From the NCBI GenBank assembly GCA_002371115.1, contig DFFY01000063.1, positions 1 to 21,199 of the forward strand: a stretch of 21,199 nt of DNA, written 5' to 3'. The position numbers and the translations under genes are program-made. Of the stretch, positions 1 to 8,105 are shown piece by piece. The first letter of the stretch is position 1, and every line of letters starts with the position of its first letter. This stretch comes from Bacteroidales bacterium UBA3764. GTDB taxonomy: Bacteria; Bacteroidota; Bacteroidia; Bacteroidales; UBA932. The notes under the pieces were generated by a model. It was not told the DNA's origin. It searched no databases and worked only from the letters and a program-made list of their open reading frames with translations.

Positions 1-21
1 TTCAAGTCCAACAGGGGGAGC

Positions 22-53
22 AAAAAGCGCTGGCAAAACCGTCAGCGCTTTTT
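22..53 (-). terminator. Rho-independent-like terminator of the GH127 operon
   Basis: An inverted repeat pairs 22-34 with 41-53 (11 Watson-Crick pairs, then a G-T and a C-G pair) around a 6-base loop. The GC-rich core is flanked by A5 on one side and T5 on the other. It lies just past the stop codon at 57-59 of the minus-strand GH127-GDPD gene. The A/T flanks are symmetric, so it could also stop plus-strand transcription entering from the left. Confidence 0.85.
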
Positions 54-56
54 ATT

Positions 57-2759
57 TTATTGATTTTCAAGCACTTCGCGCAGCAGCAGCGGGCGATTGG
101 TGGTGATGACGTCCACGCCCAGGTCGCGCAGGTATTCTATCTCGGCCTTGCTGTCCACCGTCCAAACGTTGACTTCCATCCCCAAGGCATGGGCACGGGC
201 CACCCAGTCCGGATGCTTATGGAAAGCGATGTAATGATAGTCGATACCATTGATGCCGGCCGCATGCACGGTTTCCGGGTCTTTGTCGCCTTCCAGATAC
301 TGGTTGCCGAAACCGGGCAGTTCCTGCGCAATCCACTGGCAAGCCTCAAAACTGAAAGAAATGAACATCACGCGGGACGGGTCAAGGAGGTTATGCCGGC
401 GCAACTCCTCCACGCAGGCCTTGGCCAGCGCAAGGGTCCGATGCACCGTTTTCTGGGGCTTGATTTCCAGCACCAGCATGCATGGGGACTGCGCCCCCTG
501 CTTCAGGTATTCGCCCAAGGTGGGAATGCGCTCTCCGTTGGGGAGCTGCGCCTTCAGCAGTTGACGGTACGTATGTTTCCGGATGGACATCCCGTTCAGC
601 GAAGGGTCATGGTTCACCACCACAACGTCATCGGCCGTGAGATGGACGTCGAACTCACTTCCCCAGAAGCCGTTTTCCTGGGCCTGCCGCAGCGAAGCGA
701 TGGAATTCTGCGCATCCCCCGCCTCCTCGCACTTCCAAAAGCCCCGGTGCGCACAGATTTTAATCTCCTTTTTGTATTTCAAATCCCACGGGACTATCCG
801 CGTAGGGAAAGCCGCAACGCGCAGCGCGGTGCAGCCGTACGGAATGAGCGGAAGCATGAGTGAGGCGCCCGTGTCATTCCCGTCCTCCGTCCAATAGGCC
901 ACCGAGTCGATATTCGTCCAATGCGGCAGCGTCCGGGCCGGGACCCGCAGCACCAGGGGTGCATTTTCCGCATTCCAGGGATAGGCAGCCAGCGGCCGCT
1001 CCTCCACCGTACACGCATCGGCACGGAAAGAATCGCGCATGAGGCAATAGTTCCAAGGCGAGGCCGATGTTACCTCCCAGGCGCCTTCTCCGTAATAGCG
1101 TTCGGCGCTGGAAAACGCTTTCCAGGACCAGTTTTCCTCCATTTGCAAGGCATATACCAACGGGCCGCGCACCACGCTCCAGGCACGGTCGTACCATTCT
1201 TCCGTCTGCACTTCCATGGGAAAAAGCAAGGCCACCACATCGCCCCGCCGCCAGGTGCGTTCCAGGCAGATAACGCCATTTACAGGCTGTGCCGATACCC
1301 GTTCGCCATTTACCGTCACCGTGGCAGCAGCGCACCAGGCAGGCACCCGGAAACGCAACGGGAAAGCGGCCTGTTCCACGGCCCGGTCCGGAAAACCGAC
1401 CGTAAACCGCACTTGTTCCCGGAACGGATAGGCGGTTTCTTCCACCACCCGGACCGACACGCCGCCGGCCTGAGCGGTAACCTCGCAAGGGGCATATACC
1501 AAAGCAGCCAATCCGCCGTCCGGCGTTGCGTACCACAGGTTCTGGGTGAACTTGGGCCAGCCCTGGTGCATGTTGGACAGGCAGCAGGGATAACCGTTCA
1601 GCGTGCCAAAGAGCACATCCGTGTCGTCGTGCGGCGTAGAGAAGGGGCGCCAGGATTTTGTGGCCGATACCTGGTTCACCTGCTGGTAATACTGTTTTCC
1701 GGTATAGTCGTCATTCACCTGCGTGGGAAGGGCGTTGAACGCCACCCGTTCCAGGTAGTCCGCCCAACGGACATCGCCGGTGATGCGGAGGATTTCCTCC
1801 AGGGAGAACATCATCTCCACCGCCGTGCACAGTTCGCTTCCGCGCGTGGGCTGACCAAAGTGCAGCTGCTCGTCTCCCGCCCAAAGGCCGGTAGGAAGCC
1901 CCACCGTGTGCCGGATGGTTTCCACAGCCTTGTCCAGGGCTTCCAAATCCCGGCAGTCATGTGAGTACTGCCACCACACGGCCGGAGCCTTGAATCCCTG
2001 CCCCAGGTTCACGCAGTGAACGCTCCCCTGCCGGGAGAAAATACCCCCGTCTAAAAAGAGTGCCGTCCAGTCGGTGGTCTGCGCATGGAGCTGCTCACCC
2101 AACTGAAGGAGCGCGGCATCTCCCGTAATGTTATACAGCCAATAAACTACTTCCAGGTTGTCCGCCCCCCGCCATCGGCCCCAGTCCGTCCAATGGTCCA
2201 GCGGGGTTTGCTCCAGCTGCGCAGCCTGATAGGCAAAATACCGCTGCAGGCAACTGAGCACCCGTTCATCGTCCGTAGCCATATAATACTGCTTCAGGAT
2301 TTTGAGCGCCACCATTTTGGGCCACCAGTCGTGCGTCTGGCCGCGCTGCAGGCCATAGACAAACGGATGGTCCGTCGCCGGTCCCAGATAACCGTTTTCC
2401 TGCTGGGAAGCCAACATGGCCTCCACCCAATGGTTTGCTTTGTCGATAAGCGCCTTATCCTGAAGAATATAGGCCAGCGGAAGCAGTCCGTCAATCCAAT
2501 AAGGGCCCCGCTCCCAGGCATCGCCGTCGCCGCCCAGCCAGGCATTGGACGGGCCCATCACCTGGGGATACACCTCGTCTAAATGGCCGGTAAGGCCGCT
2601 TGCCTGCCGTTGCAACTGTTCCTGCAACCAGCCGGCGGGCCGGATGGCCCCCAGCGGCAATTCCGCGTATGGACTCTCAGTAAGCGGCGCCCGGTTGTAC
2701 ACCTGCGCCTGCAGGGAAACGGCCAGCAGTGCCAAAACAAGGACAAGCAATTTTTTCAT
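57..2759 (-). CDS. Secreted GH127-type (DUF1680) glycosidase fused to a GDPD-family phosphodiesterase domain
   Basis: This 900-residue exported protein starts with a signal peptide (MKKLLVLVLALLAVSLQAQ). Residues about 25-655 match the beta-L-arabinofuranosidase-like DUF1680/GH127 family. The family's cysteine-zinc site is visible as E309-x-C311 and the pair C392-C393; in characterised GH127 enzymes the last Cys is the nucleophile, and E297 is a candidate acid/base residue. The usual family ending (PYGC, from P640) is followed by a short linker and a glycerophosphodiester phosphodiesterase domain at about 668-900, with H671-R672-G673, E702-x-D704 and H717. The metal-binding Glu common in that family is Gln here (Q684). 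The gene is last in an operon, 2 bases after the mutarotase-like gene. Known GH127 enzymes remove beta-L-arabinofuranose; the substrate here and the reason for the fusion are unknown. The family calls are firm. Confidence 0.9.
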   Translation of the reverse strand: MKKLLVLVLALLAVSLQAQVYNRAPLTESPYAELPLGAIRPAGWLQEQLQRQASGLTGHLDEVYPQVMGPSNAWLGGDGDAWERGPYWIDGLLPLAYILQDKALIDKANHWVEAMLASQQENGYLGPATDHPFVYGLQRGQTHDWWPKMVALKILKQYYMATDDERVLSCLQRYFAYQAAQLEQTPLDHWTDWGRWRGADNLEVVYWLYNITGDAALLQLGEQLHAQTTDWTALFLDGGIFSRQGSVHCVNLGQGFKAPAVWWQYSHDCRDLEALDKAVETIRHTVGLPTGLWAGDEQLHFGQPTRGSELCTAVEMMFSLEEILRITGDVRWADYLERVAFNALPTQVNDDYTGKQYYQQVNQVSATKSWRPFSTPHDDTDVLFGTLNGYPCCLSNMHQGWPKFTQNLWYATPDGGLAALVYAPCEVTAQAGGVSVRVVEETAYPFREQVRFTVGFPDRAVEQAAFPLRFRVPAWCAAATVTVNGERVSAQPVNGVICLERTWRRGDVVALLFPMEVQTEEWYDRAWSVVRGPLVYALQMEENWSWKAFSSAERYYGEGAWEVTSASPWNYCLMRDSFRADACTVEERPLAAYPWNAENAPLVLRVPARTLPHWTNIDSVAYWTEDGNDTGASLMLPLIPYGCTALRVAAFPTRIVPWDLKYKKEIKICAHRGFWKCEEAGDAQNSIASLRQAQENGFWGSEFDVHLTADDVVVVNHDPSLNGMSIRKHTYRQLLKAQLPNGERIPTLGEYLKQGAQSPCMLVLEIKPQKTVHRTLALAKACVEELRRHNLLDPSRVMFISFSFEACQWIAQELPGFGNQYLEGDKDPETVHAAGINGIDYHYIAFHKHPDWVARAHALGMEVNVWTVDSKAEIEYLRDLGVDVITTNRPLLLREVLENQ

Positions 2760-2761
2760 AC

Positions 2762-3589
2762 TTATGCGCTATTGGTAAACGTGTAGCGAAGGGTCCAGGA
2801 AAAAGGCTTTCCGGGCATGGCGGAAAAGACATTATAGGGCTCCAGGCAAGCAATGCGGTGATTGGCCCAGAGTACCGCATGGGTTACGGGAACATCCCCC
2901 TGGATATGGATGGAAAGCGGCCCTTCCCGCAAAGACAGGTCATAGGGCATGCCCTCCTTCCCCGCCTCATGGACATCGCCGGAAAAAACGGTTTCCCCTT
3001 TGGCAAGGCTGCGGGAAAAGCGCACGCCGTTCTCCGCAAAGCGGACGGAATCGTACACGGAGCGCCAGGTGCCTGCCGGAGCAAAAGGGAAATCCACCTG
3101 GCGGGACGGTCCTACCGCCAGCTTCCCCATGGTAAAGAAGTTATGATTGTAAACTTCTCCTTCCAATGGGCGCTCCGCATCCAGGAAATGACTGATTTCC
3201 AGCGTATTTTCTCCTGTAACCTGCACGGTTTTCCTGTATTGGTAAAAGCCGTTGAGGGTATGTGTGAAAACGGCGCCGGCCGCCAGCGGCTTCATCTCCC
3301 ACGTGCCGGAATCCAACACGGGATACAAGCGGAAGCGGTCATAAGGGGTATCGCTATCCTGCAGCAGGCCCACGCCAATTTTGAGGATGTGCCCGGAAGC
3401 GGGAAACAACGGAGAAAAATCCTCCGCGGGCCCGCAGACGGCATCGTGCATGCATGGGTTATACTGTTCGAACCACTCGGCACACAGTTCCTGCCCGTTG
3501 AACCGGAGGGAGGAGACAATCCCTCCCCGGTCAAAACGGGTGCCCTGATAGTATCCGTCCAGCGGATGATGAAAAGAGAGTGAAAGCAT
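2762..3589 (-). CDS. Galactose-mutarotase-like (aldose 1-epimerase superfamily) protein
   Basis: The 275-residue protein has no signal peptide, so it should be cytoplasmic. Its sequence style, with an early YYQGTRFDRGG segment, a conserved-looking HDAVCGPAEDF segment near residue 48 and many beta-strand-like stretches ending in a WTLRYTF strand, resembles Bacteroidota proteins of the galactose-mutarotase-like superfamily. Members interconvert sugar anomers or bind carbohydrates. I recognise the superfamily only, and the catalytic His/Glu set of true GalM is not obvious. Its ATG shares one base with the upstream transporter stop codon (TAATG), implying translational coupling, and the GH127 gene starts 2 bases beyond its stop. 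A role in handling the sugar imported by the transporter is inferred from this context. Confidence 0.7.
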   Translation of the reverse strand: MLSLSFHHPLDGYYQGTRFDRGGIVSSLRFNGQELCAEWFEQYNPCMHDAVCGPAEDFSPLFPASGHILKIGVGLLQDSDTPYDRFRLYPVLDSGTWEMKPLAAGAVFTHTLNGFYQYRKTVQVTGENTLEISHFLDAERPLEGEVYNHNFFTMGKLAVGPSRQVDFPFAPAGTWRSVYDSVRFAENGVRFSRSLAKGETVFSGDVHEAGKEGMPYDLSLREGPLSIHIQGDVPVTHAVLWANHRIACLEPYNVFSAMPGKPFSWTLRYTFTNSA

Positions 3590-4884
3590 TATTTTTCTTT
3601 CCAGTAATTCTCAATTTCTTCCAGGGATTTCCCGGTTGTGTCCGGAACATGCCTGTACATAATCCAAAGATACGGGACGCACATGAAGGCGAAGAGGAAG
3701 AAGGTGCCGGACGGCGTGAGCGTCTCCAGCATCCACGGCGTCAACTGTCCTATCAGATACGTGCCAATCCAAAGGGCGAAACCGGCGATGGACATGGCCA
3801 GTCCCCTAACCCGGGTGGGATACATCTCGCTCAGCAGTACAAACACCACCGCGCTGATGGAAATGGCCGTGCAGAACACGTAAAGCAGGAAAAAGACCAG
3901 CATGAACGCATTGGGCAGGTGGGTGAACGGCAGGAAATAGACACCTATCATGAGCAGGCAAAGAATCATGCCGCCAACGCCCCACCATACCAGCTGCTTG
4001 CGCCCCACCTTGTCAATGATGGAAAGGGCGATGATGGTGGTGAGCATGTTCACGACACCCACCAGCACCGTGGAGAAGAGCGGGTCCTCGAAGCCGGCAT
4101 CGGCAAAAATCTTGGGGCCATAATAGAGCGCGGCGTTCACGCCCATGAACTGCCCCAGGATGGCAATGGCGCTGCCAATCAGGACCGCCTTCAGGATACC
4201 CGGCTCACGGAGGGCCTTCCACTCCGCACTTTTGTCTTCCCGCTGTCCGTGAAGCGCCAGCCAGCGCGGACTTTCGGGGATGAAGAAAATGAGCACCAGG
4301 AACAGCAGGTCCGGGATGGCCTCACAGCCCAACATGCCTCTCCAGTATTCCTGGTTGAACATCCGCGCAGCCAGTTCCGTGCCGTTGGCATCCGTCTGCG
4401 CGCCCCTGAGGATAAGGAAGTTCATCAAATACGCCAGCAGGAAACCAATGGTGATGAACAGCTGATAGAGGCTCACCATGGTTCCGCGGACATGGGCGGG
4501 AGAGACCTCGGAAATATAGACCGGAGAAACAATGGAGACAATGCCGATTCCAAAGCCGCCGATGATGCGGAACAGCACCAGCTGGGTAAAATCAGCGCAC
4601 AAGGCACAGCCGATGGCCGATATGGAAAACAACAGGGCCGATATGAGCATGGTCTTCTTCCTCCCCAGGAAGTCCGACAGCATGCCGGCGACCAGCACGC
4701 CCAGAATGGAGCCGATGAGGGCGCACCCCACATACCAGCCTTCTCCTCCCACCGTGAGGCCGAACTGCATTTTCACCACTTCCGTGGTGCCGGAAATGAC
4801 AGCCGTGTCGTATCCGAACAGGATACCGCCTATAGCTGCGACCACGGCCAGGAACACAACCCTTGCGCTTAGTTTCTCATTCAT
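3589..4884 (-). CDS. MFS sugar porter, XylE-like sugar:H+ symporter
   Basis: An inner-membrane transporter of the sugar-porter branch of the major facilitator superfamily, with twelve predicted membrane segments. Family signatures are visible: GYDTAVISG in helix 1, GRKKTM after helix 2, a PVYISEVSP..RG block, PESPRWL before the central loop, DKVGRKQL in the second half, PTRVRG and the C-terminal PDTTGKSLEEIE. Homologues import xylose, arabinose, glucose or galactose with protons. The start chosen is the Met at 4884 (MNEKLS), 431 residues; another ATG lies four codons upstream at 4896. It is the first gene of the operon with the mutarotase-like and GH127-GDPD genes, so a pentose such as L-arabinose is a reasonable substrate guess, not a demonstrated one. 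Confidence 0.92.
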   Translation of the reverse strand: MNEKLSARVVFLAVVAAIGGILFGYDTAVISGTTEVVKMQFGLTVGGEGWYVGCALIGSILGVLVAGMLSDFLGRKKTMLISALLFSISAIGCALCADFTQLVLFRIIGGFGIGIVSIVSPVYISEVSPAHVRGTMVSLYQLFITIGFLLAYLMNFLILRGAQTDANGTELAARMFNQEYWRGMLGCEAIPDLLFLVLIFFIPESPRWLALHGQREDKSAEWKALREPGILKAVLIGSAIAILGQFMGVNAALYYGPKIFADAGFEDPLFSTVLVGVVNMLTTIIALSIIDKVGRKQLVWWGVGGMILCLLMIGVYFLPFTHLPNAFMLVFFLLYVFCTAISISAVVFVLLSEMYPTRVRGLAMSIAGFALWIGTYLIGQLTPWMLETLTPSGTFFLFAFMCVPYLWIMYRHVPDTTGKSLEEIENYWKEK

Positions 4885-4910
4885 ATTACAAAACAAATTG
4901 TTATTGGGAA

Positions 4911-4918
4911 CAAAAATA
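4911..4918 (-). promoter_or_regulatory. Candidate Bacteroidota -7 promoter element for the sugar-porter operon
   Basis: The minus strand reads TATTTTTG, an exact match to the TAnnTTTG element, 27 bases upstream of the porter ATG at 4884. No good -33 TTTG lies at the expected distance, so the match is partial. It falls in the short gap between the porter and the truncated GH89 gene. Confidence 0.45.
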
Positions 4919-5005
4919 ACACATTTGCATGAAAAAAGAAATACTGTATCAACGATAAAATATCGGCATTATTTCACCGGCCCCGCCCACCTGCCCTGGC
5001 ACCGC

Positions 5006-6511
5006 ATGTGCAACATTGACGGCGTGGACGGTCCCTTGCCCCAAGGCTGGATTGACGGCCAGGCAAAGCTGCAGCAGCAAATTGTCCGCCGCGAACGGCA
5101 ACTGGGCATGCAACCCGTCCTGCCGGCTTTTGCCGGGCATGTCCCGGCAGCGCTTGCACGGGAGTATCCACAGGCCCGCATCACCCCCGTTTCCCTCTGG
5201 GGCGGCTTTTCTGAGCAGAACCGCTGCTATTTCCTGAGCCCCTCAGACAGTCTGTATGCTCCCATTCAGAAGGACTTTTTAGAAGAGCAGAAGCGCCTGT
5301 TCGGCACAGACCATATCTATGGTTTTGACCTGTTCAACGAGGTGGACGCGCCCTCCTGGGACCCGGAAACGCTGGCGCGCATGGCCCGTGACGCATACGG
5401 AAGCGTGGCGGCCGTGGATCCTGAAGCCCGGTGGCTGCAAATGGGCTGGCTGTTCCATTACGACCGCAAACACTGGACGCCGGAAAACATAAAAGCCTAC
5501 TTGCAGGCGGTTCCACAAGGGAAAGTCACGCTGCTGGATTACTACACGGAACATACACCGGTATGGAAAAACACGGAAGCCTTCTATGGCCAGCCCTATA
5601 TCTTCTGCTACCTGGGGAATTTTGGCGGGAATACCCGCCTCTCCGGCCCCTTCCGCAGGGAGAGCGAGCGCATCGCCGAAGCCCTCTGCCAAGGTGGGGC
5701 GGCAGGCATCGGCTGCACGTTGGAAGGATTCGGAATCAACCGATGGTTCTACGAATATACCCTTTCCCGCGCTTGGAACACAGGCATTTCCGACGACGAA
5801 TGGCTCTCCGGCCTGGACAAACGCCACCACAGTCCGGAAGGCTTCTGGAAGGCGATGGCCGACAGCATTTACCTCCGGGGGGCCGCCTCGGAAGGCGTTC
5901 TCATGTGCGACCGTCCCACCCCTGAGGGGTTTCACAGCTGGCGTGTAGCACACAAAACGCCCTACGCTCCGGAAGTGCTGGAAAGGGCCTACCAACGGCT
6001 GTTGGACCACGGCGGCAACAGCGTTATCCGGCGGGCCGACCTGGCCCAGATAGGCTCGCAGGTGCTGGGCAACCGCTTCCCGGTCCTGCGGGACCGCTTC
6101 ACCGCCGCCTGCCGGGCCGGACGCAAGGAAGAGGCGCAGGCCATCGGCCAGGAAATGCTTTCCCTTCTGGACAGCGCCGATGCCCTCTGCGCCACGCATC
6201 CGGAAATGCGGATGGACCGATGGGTGCAGGCCGCCGAGCGCTGGGCCGCCACTCCGGAAGAAAAGGCTTACTACCGGCACAACGCCTGGCACCTGCTTAC
6301 TACATGGGGAGACTCCGAGCGCCTGAACGACTATGCCAACCGCCTCTGGAGCGGCCTTACAAGCACCTATTACAAAGCCCGTTGGGCCCTGTTCATCGAG
6401 CGGATGCTCTCCGGCACATATGAGCGGGAAAGCTTTGACAGAGACTGCTGGGAACTGGAAAACCGCATCGTCACCCAGCAGGGGGCGGATGTCCGGAGTT
6501 GCGGGAATTAA
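5006..6511 (+). CDS. 5'-truncated GH89 alpha-N-acetylglucosaminidase (probable gene remnant)
   Basis: The reading frame is clearly GH89 (NAGLU family), which removes terminal alpha-linked GlcNAc from mucin-type glycans or heparan-type chains. Homology begins abruptly near 4970 at the FTGPAHLPWHRM block, which in complete enzymes lies about 200 residues from the N-terminus. From there the frame is intact to the family's C-terminal helical region. Counting from the first in-frame ATG at 5006 (501 residues), the acid/base Glu is E112 (FNEV) and the nucleophile E240 (LEGF); their 128-residue spacing is close to that of human NAGLU (E316 and E446). The signal peptide, the N-terminal domain and the first part of the catalytic barrel are absent, and the DNA before the break is the promoter and start of the opposite-strand porter. 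The product is probably not exported or active. It converges on the Sel1 gene with overlapping stop codons. Confidence 0.85.
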   Translation: MCNIDGVDGPLPQGWIDGQAKLQQQIVRRERQLGMQPVLPAFAGHVPAALAREYPQARITPVSLWGGFSEQNRCYFLSPSDSLYAPIQKDFLEEQKRLFGTDHIYGFDLFNEVDAPSWDPETLARMARDAYGSVAAVDPEARWLQMGWLFHYDRKHWTPENIKAYLQAVPQGKVTLLDYYTEHTPVWKNTEAFYGQPYIFCYLGNFGGNTRLSGPFRRESERIAEALCQGGAAGIGCTLEGFGINRWFYEYTLSRAWNTGISDDEWLSGLDKRHHSPEGFWKAMADSIYLRGAASEGVLMCDRPTPEGFHSWRVAHKTPYAPEVLERAYQRLLDHGGNSVIRRADLAQIGSQVLGNRFPVLRDRFTAACRAGRKEEAQAIGQEMLSLLDSADALCATHPEMRMDRWVQAAERWAATPEEKAYYRHNAWHLLTTWGDSERLNDYANRLWSGLTSTYYKARWALFIERMLSGTYERESFDRDCWELENRIVTQQGADVRSCGN

Positions 6512-7932
6512 GCGTAAGCGTCCCAGCGGCCGTCGTCCTCGTCCGGATCCGGCAGCCAATACCGCTGGATTTCCTCTTCATAGTAGTCCAGCAGGCCGTT
6601 GAAATATGCATCCTGGACTTTCTCCAATTGTCCGTCGTCTCCATTCCTAAGGGCATACAGACGGAAACGTGCGGCGTCGAGGCGGTCTTCATCTGAAGGA
6701 TTGTCCGCCTCAAGGATATCGGCCACAAGCTCGCAGGCAGCGCTGCTGCCGAGGGCTGCGCCCCGCGTGAGCCAGGCGCCTGCCTGCTTCATATCCGTCG
6801 GGAAGCCAAGCAATCCACAGAAGTAATTGCTGCCCAGCAAATAAGCACATCGCTCCTCTCCCAGATTTACTCCTGCGACAAGACGGTCCTTCAGCTGGGA
6901 GGTCAGATAATATTGCCGCCGCGAATCCAGCTTTTCATACTCTTCCTGCGGGAAATCGTAGCCCAGGATATAACAGGAAGCATCCCCTGCTTTGATGCCC
7001 GCCTCCATCCACTTGACATATTCTTCCCGACGCCCCTGCGAATTACAAAGGAAAGCAAGATCAAAGAAACAATTGACACAGCCGGCTTCGATGCCCTTTT
7101 TGAAGATGGCTTCCGCCTTGTCCAGCTGTCCAAGGACCTGATAGGCAAAGGCCAACACACTATACCATTGCTCGGATGCACCGCTCTGCTGCAGGCATTC
7201 CTCCGCTTCCACTACTACTTTCTCCGGCTCTTTGGGGCAATTGAGTGCTCCCACAATACGGTTATAGGCATAGCGCATCCGCGCCAGTTCACTGCCACGG
7301 GACAAGGCCTCCTGCCGCAGGCGCTCGCCTTCTTCCCTATCCATCCGATCGTCCGGCGTATTGCCGAAACTGTACATACGCGAAAGGATTTCATAGGCGT
7401 CGGCCACACCGGCAGAAGCCGCTTCCCGCAGGAGCTTTTCCGCCATTTTCAGGTCATCGCCCTCCAAGCCGCCGGGCATGACGATATAATGCCATCGGCC
7501 CAGTAAATACTTGGCTGCCGGAGAGCTTGACGCTGCCAGGGCCTCCCGGTCACTTTCGCTCAACCGGGCAACTTTATCCTTGGGCAGCCATTCCCGGTAG
7601 AAAGACGGCGTATCCTCGGCAAAAATGTGCCAGTCCATCCAGACAGACAGCCAGAAGTTGGTGTAGTCGCGTCCTCCCGCATCCATTCTCACTCCGGGGT
7701 GGTCCTCGGAAAGGGAAAAGTCCGTATTCCCATAACGCAGCACCACCTTTTGACGGCTGGCCTCAACAACGGAAACAGCGCCGAACAGACCGCCGGAATC
7801 CTTATAGATGAGACGGCTGCCGGGCGTTAGCTCCTTTAGGGTGAATGAAGTGCGGTCACAGAAATTCTGGCGGCAGCCCGGGTCCGAGGGACTGTAATCC
7901 ACATCGATGTGAAGAAGGGTCCAAGTTTTCAT
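6508..7932 (-). CDS. Sel1/TPR-repeat protein of unknown function
   Basis: The 474-residue protein has no signal peptide or membrane segment. The first 130 or so residues are a small Trp/Tyr-rich domain I do not recognise. After it come helical repeats of Sel1 type: pairs of the form AxxLLGRWxY..LxxAEKLLREAASAGVADA near residues 137-180, AIFKKGIEAG..C near 265-320, and AYLLGSNYFCG..QAGAWLTRGAALGSSAA near 355-400. Such repeats generally bind partner proteins. The C-terminus is acidic (DPDEDDG). It stands alone between the GH89 remnant, with which it overlaps tail to tail by 4 bases, and the tRNA-Pro terminator. No specific role can be read from sequence. Confidence 0.85.
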   Translation of the reverse strand: MKTWTLLHIDVDYSPSDPGCRQNFCDRTSFTLKELTPGSRLIYKDSGGLFGAVSVVEASRQKVVLRYGNTDFSLSEDHPGVRMDAGGRDYTNFWLSVWMDWHIFAEDTPSFYREWLPKDKVARLSESDREALAASSSPAAKYLLGRWHYIVMPGGLEGDDLKMAEKLLREAASAGVADAYEILSRMYSFGNTPDDRMDREEGERLRQEALSRGSELARMRYAYNRIVGALNCPKEPEKVVVEAEECLQQSGASEQWYSVLAFAYQVLGQLDKAEAIFKKGIEAGCVNCFFDLAFLCNSQGRREEYVKWMEAGIKAGDASCYILGYDFPQEEYEKLDSRRQYYLTSQLKDRLVAGVNLGEERCAYLLGSNYFCGLLGFPTDMKQAGAWLTRGAALGSSAACELVADILEADNPSDEDRLDAARFRLYALRNGDDGQLEKVQDAYFNGLLDYYEEEIQRYWLPDPDEDDGRWDAYA

Positions 7933-7951
7933 GGCAGAGTGCTATTTCCCA

Positions 7952-7959
7952 CAAAGATA
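7952..7959 (-). promoter_or_regulatory. Candidate -7 promoter element for the Sel1-repeat gene
   Basis: The minus strand reads TATCTTTG, matching TAnnTTTG, 19 bases before the Sel1 gene ATG at 7932. At the -33 position there is only a T tract, which is also the tail of the tRNA-Pro terminator, so the upstream element is weak. Confidence 0.5.
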
Positions 7960-7974
7960 GCGATTTCGGGATAA

Positions 7975-8009
7975 AAAAAGAAGCCGGACATTCCGTCTGA
8001 CTTCTTTTT
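7975..8009 (-). terminator. Terminator hairpin of the tRNA-Glu/rpsT/tRNA-Pro unit
   Basis: Bases 7975-7983 pair with 8001-8009 (9 bp). After one mismatch, 7985-7989 pair with 7995-7999 around the loop ATTCC. On the minus strand the hairpin ends in a run of seven T. It begins on the last base of the CCA end of tRNA-Pro, so there is essentially no 3' trailer. Confidence 0.85.
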
Positions 8010-8084
8010 GGTCGGGATGACTCGACTCGAACGAGCGACCCCTACGTCCCGAACGTAGTGCGCTACCAACTGCGCTACATCCCG
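8009..8084 (-). tRNA. tRNA-Pro (anticodon CGG)
   Basis: A full cloverleaf is visible on the minus strand. The 7-bp acceptor CGGGATG pairs with CATCCCG, the D arm contains AGTTGGTAGC, and the anticodon stem CTACG/CGTAG encloses the loop TTCGGGA with anticodon CGG. The T arm carries GTTCGAGTC, the discriminator is A, and CCA is encoded at 8009-8011. It lies 21 bases after the rpsT stop and ahead of a strong terminator, so it is probably processed from the rpsT transcript. Confidence 0.97.
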
Positions 8085-8105
8085 CTCCTGATAAAAAACA
8101 AGCTC

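Noticed and set aside
4532..4969. Upstream in-frame extension of the GH89 reading frame
   Set aside because: It is antisense to the start of the sugar porter and encodes nothing like the GH89 N-terminus; it is open by chance.
5279..6559. Minus-strand open frame (426 codons) opposite GH89
   Set aside because: It is a shadow of the GH89 frame, which carries the recognisable catalytic motifs.
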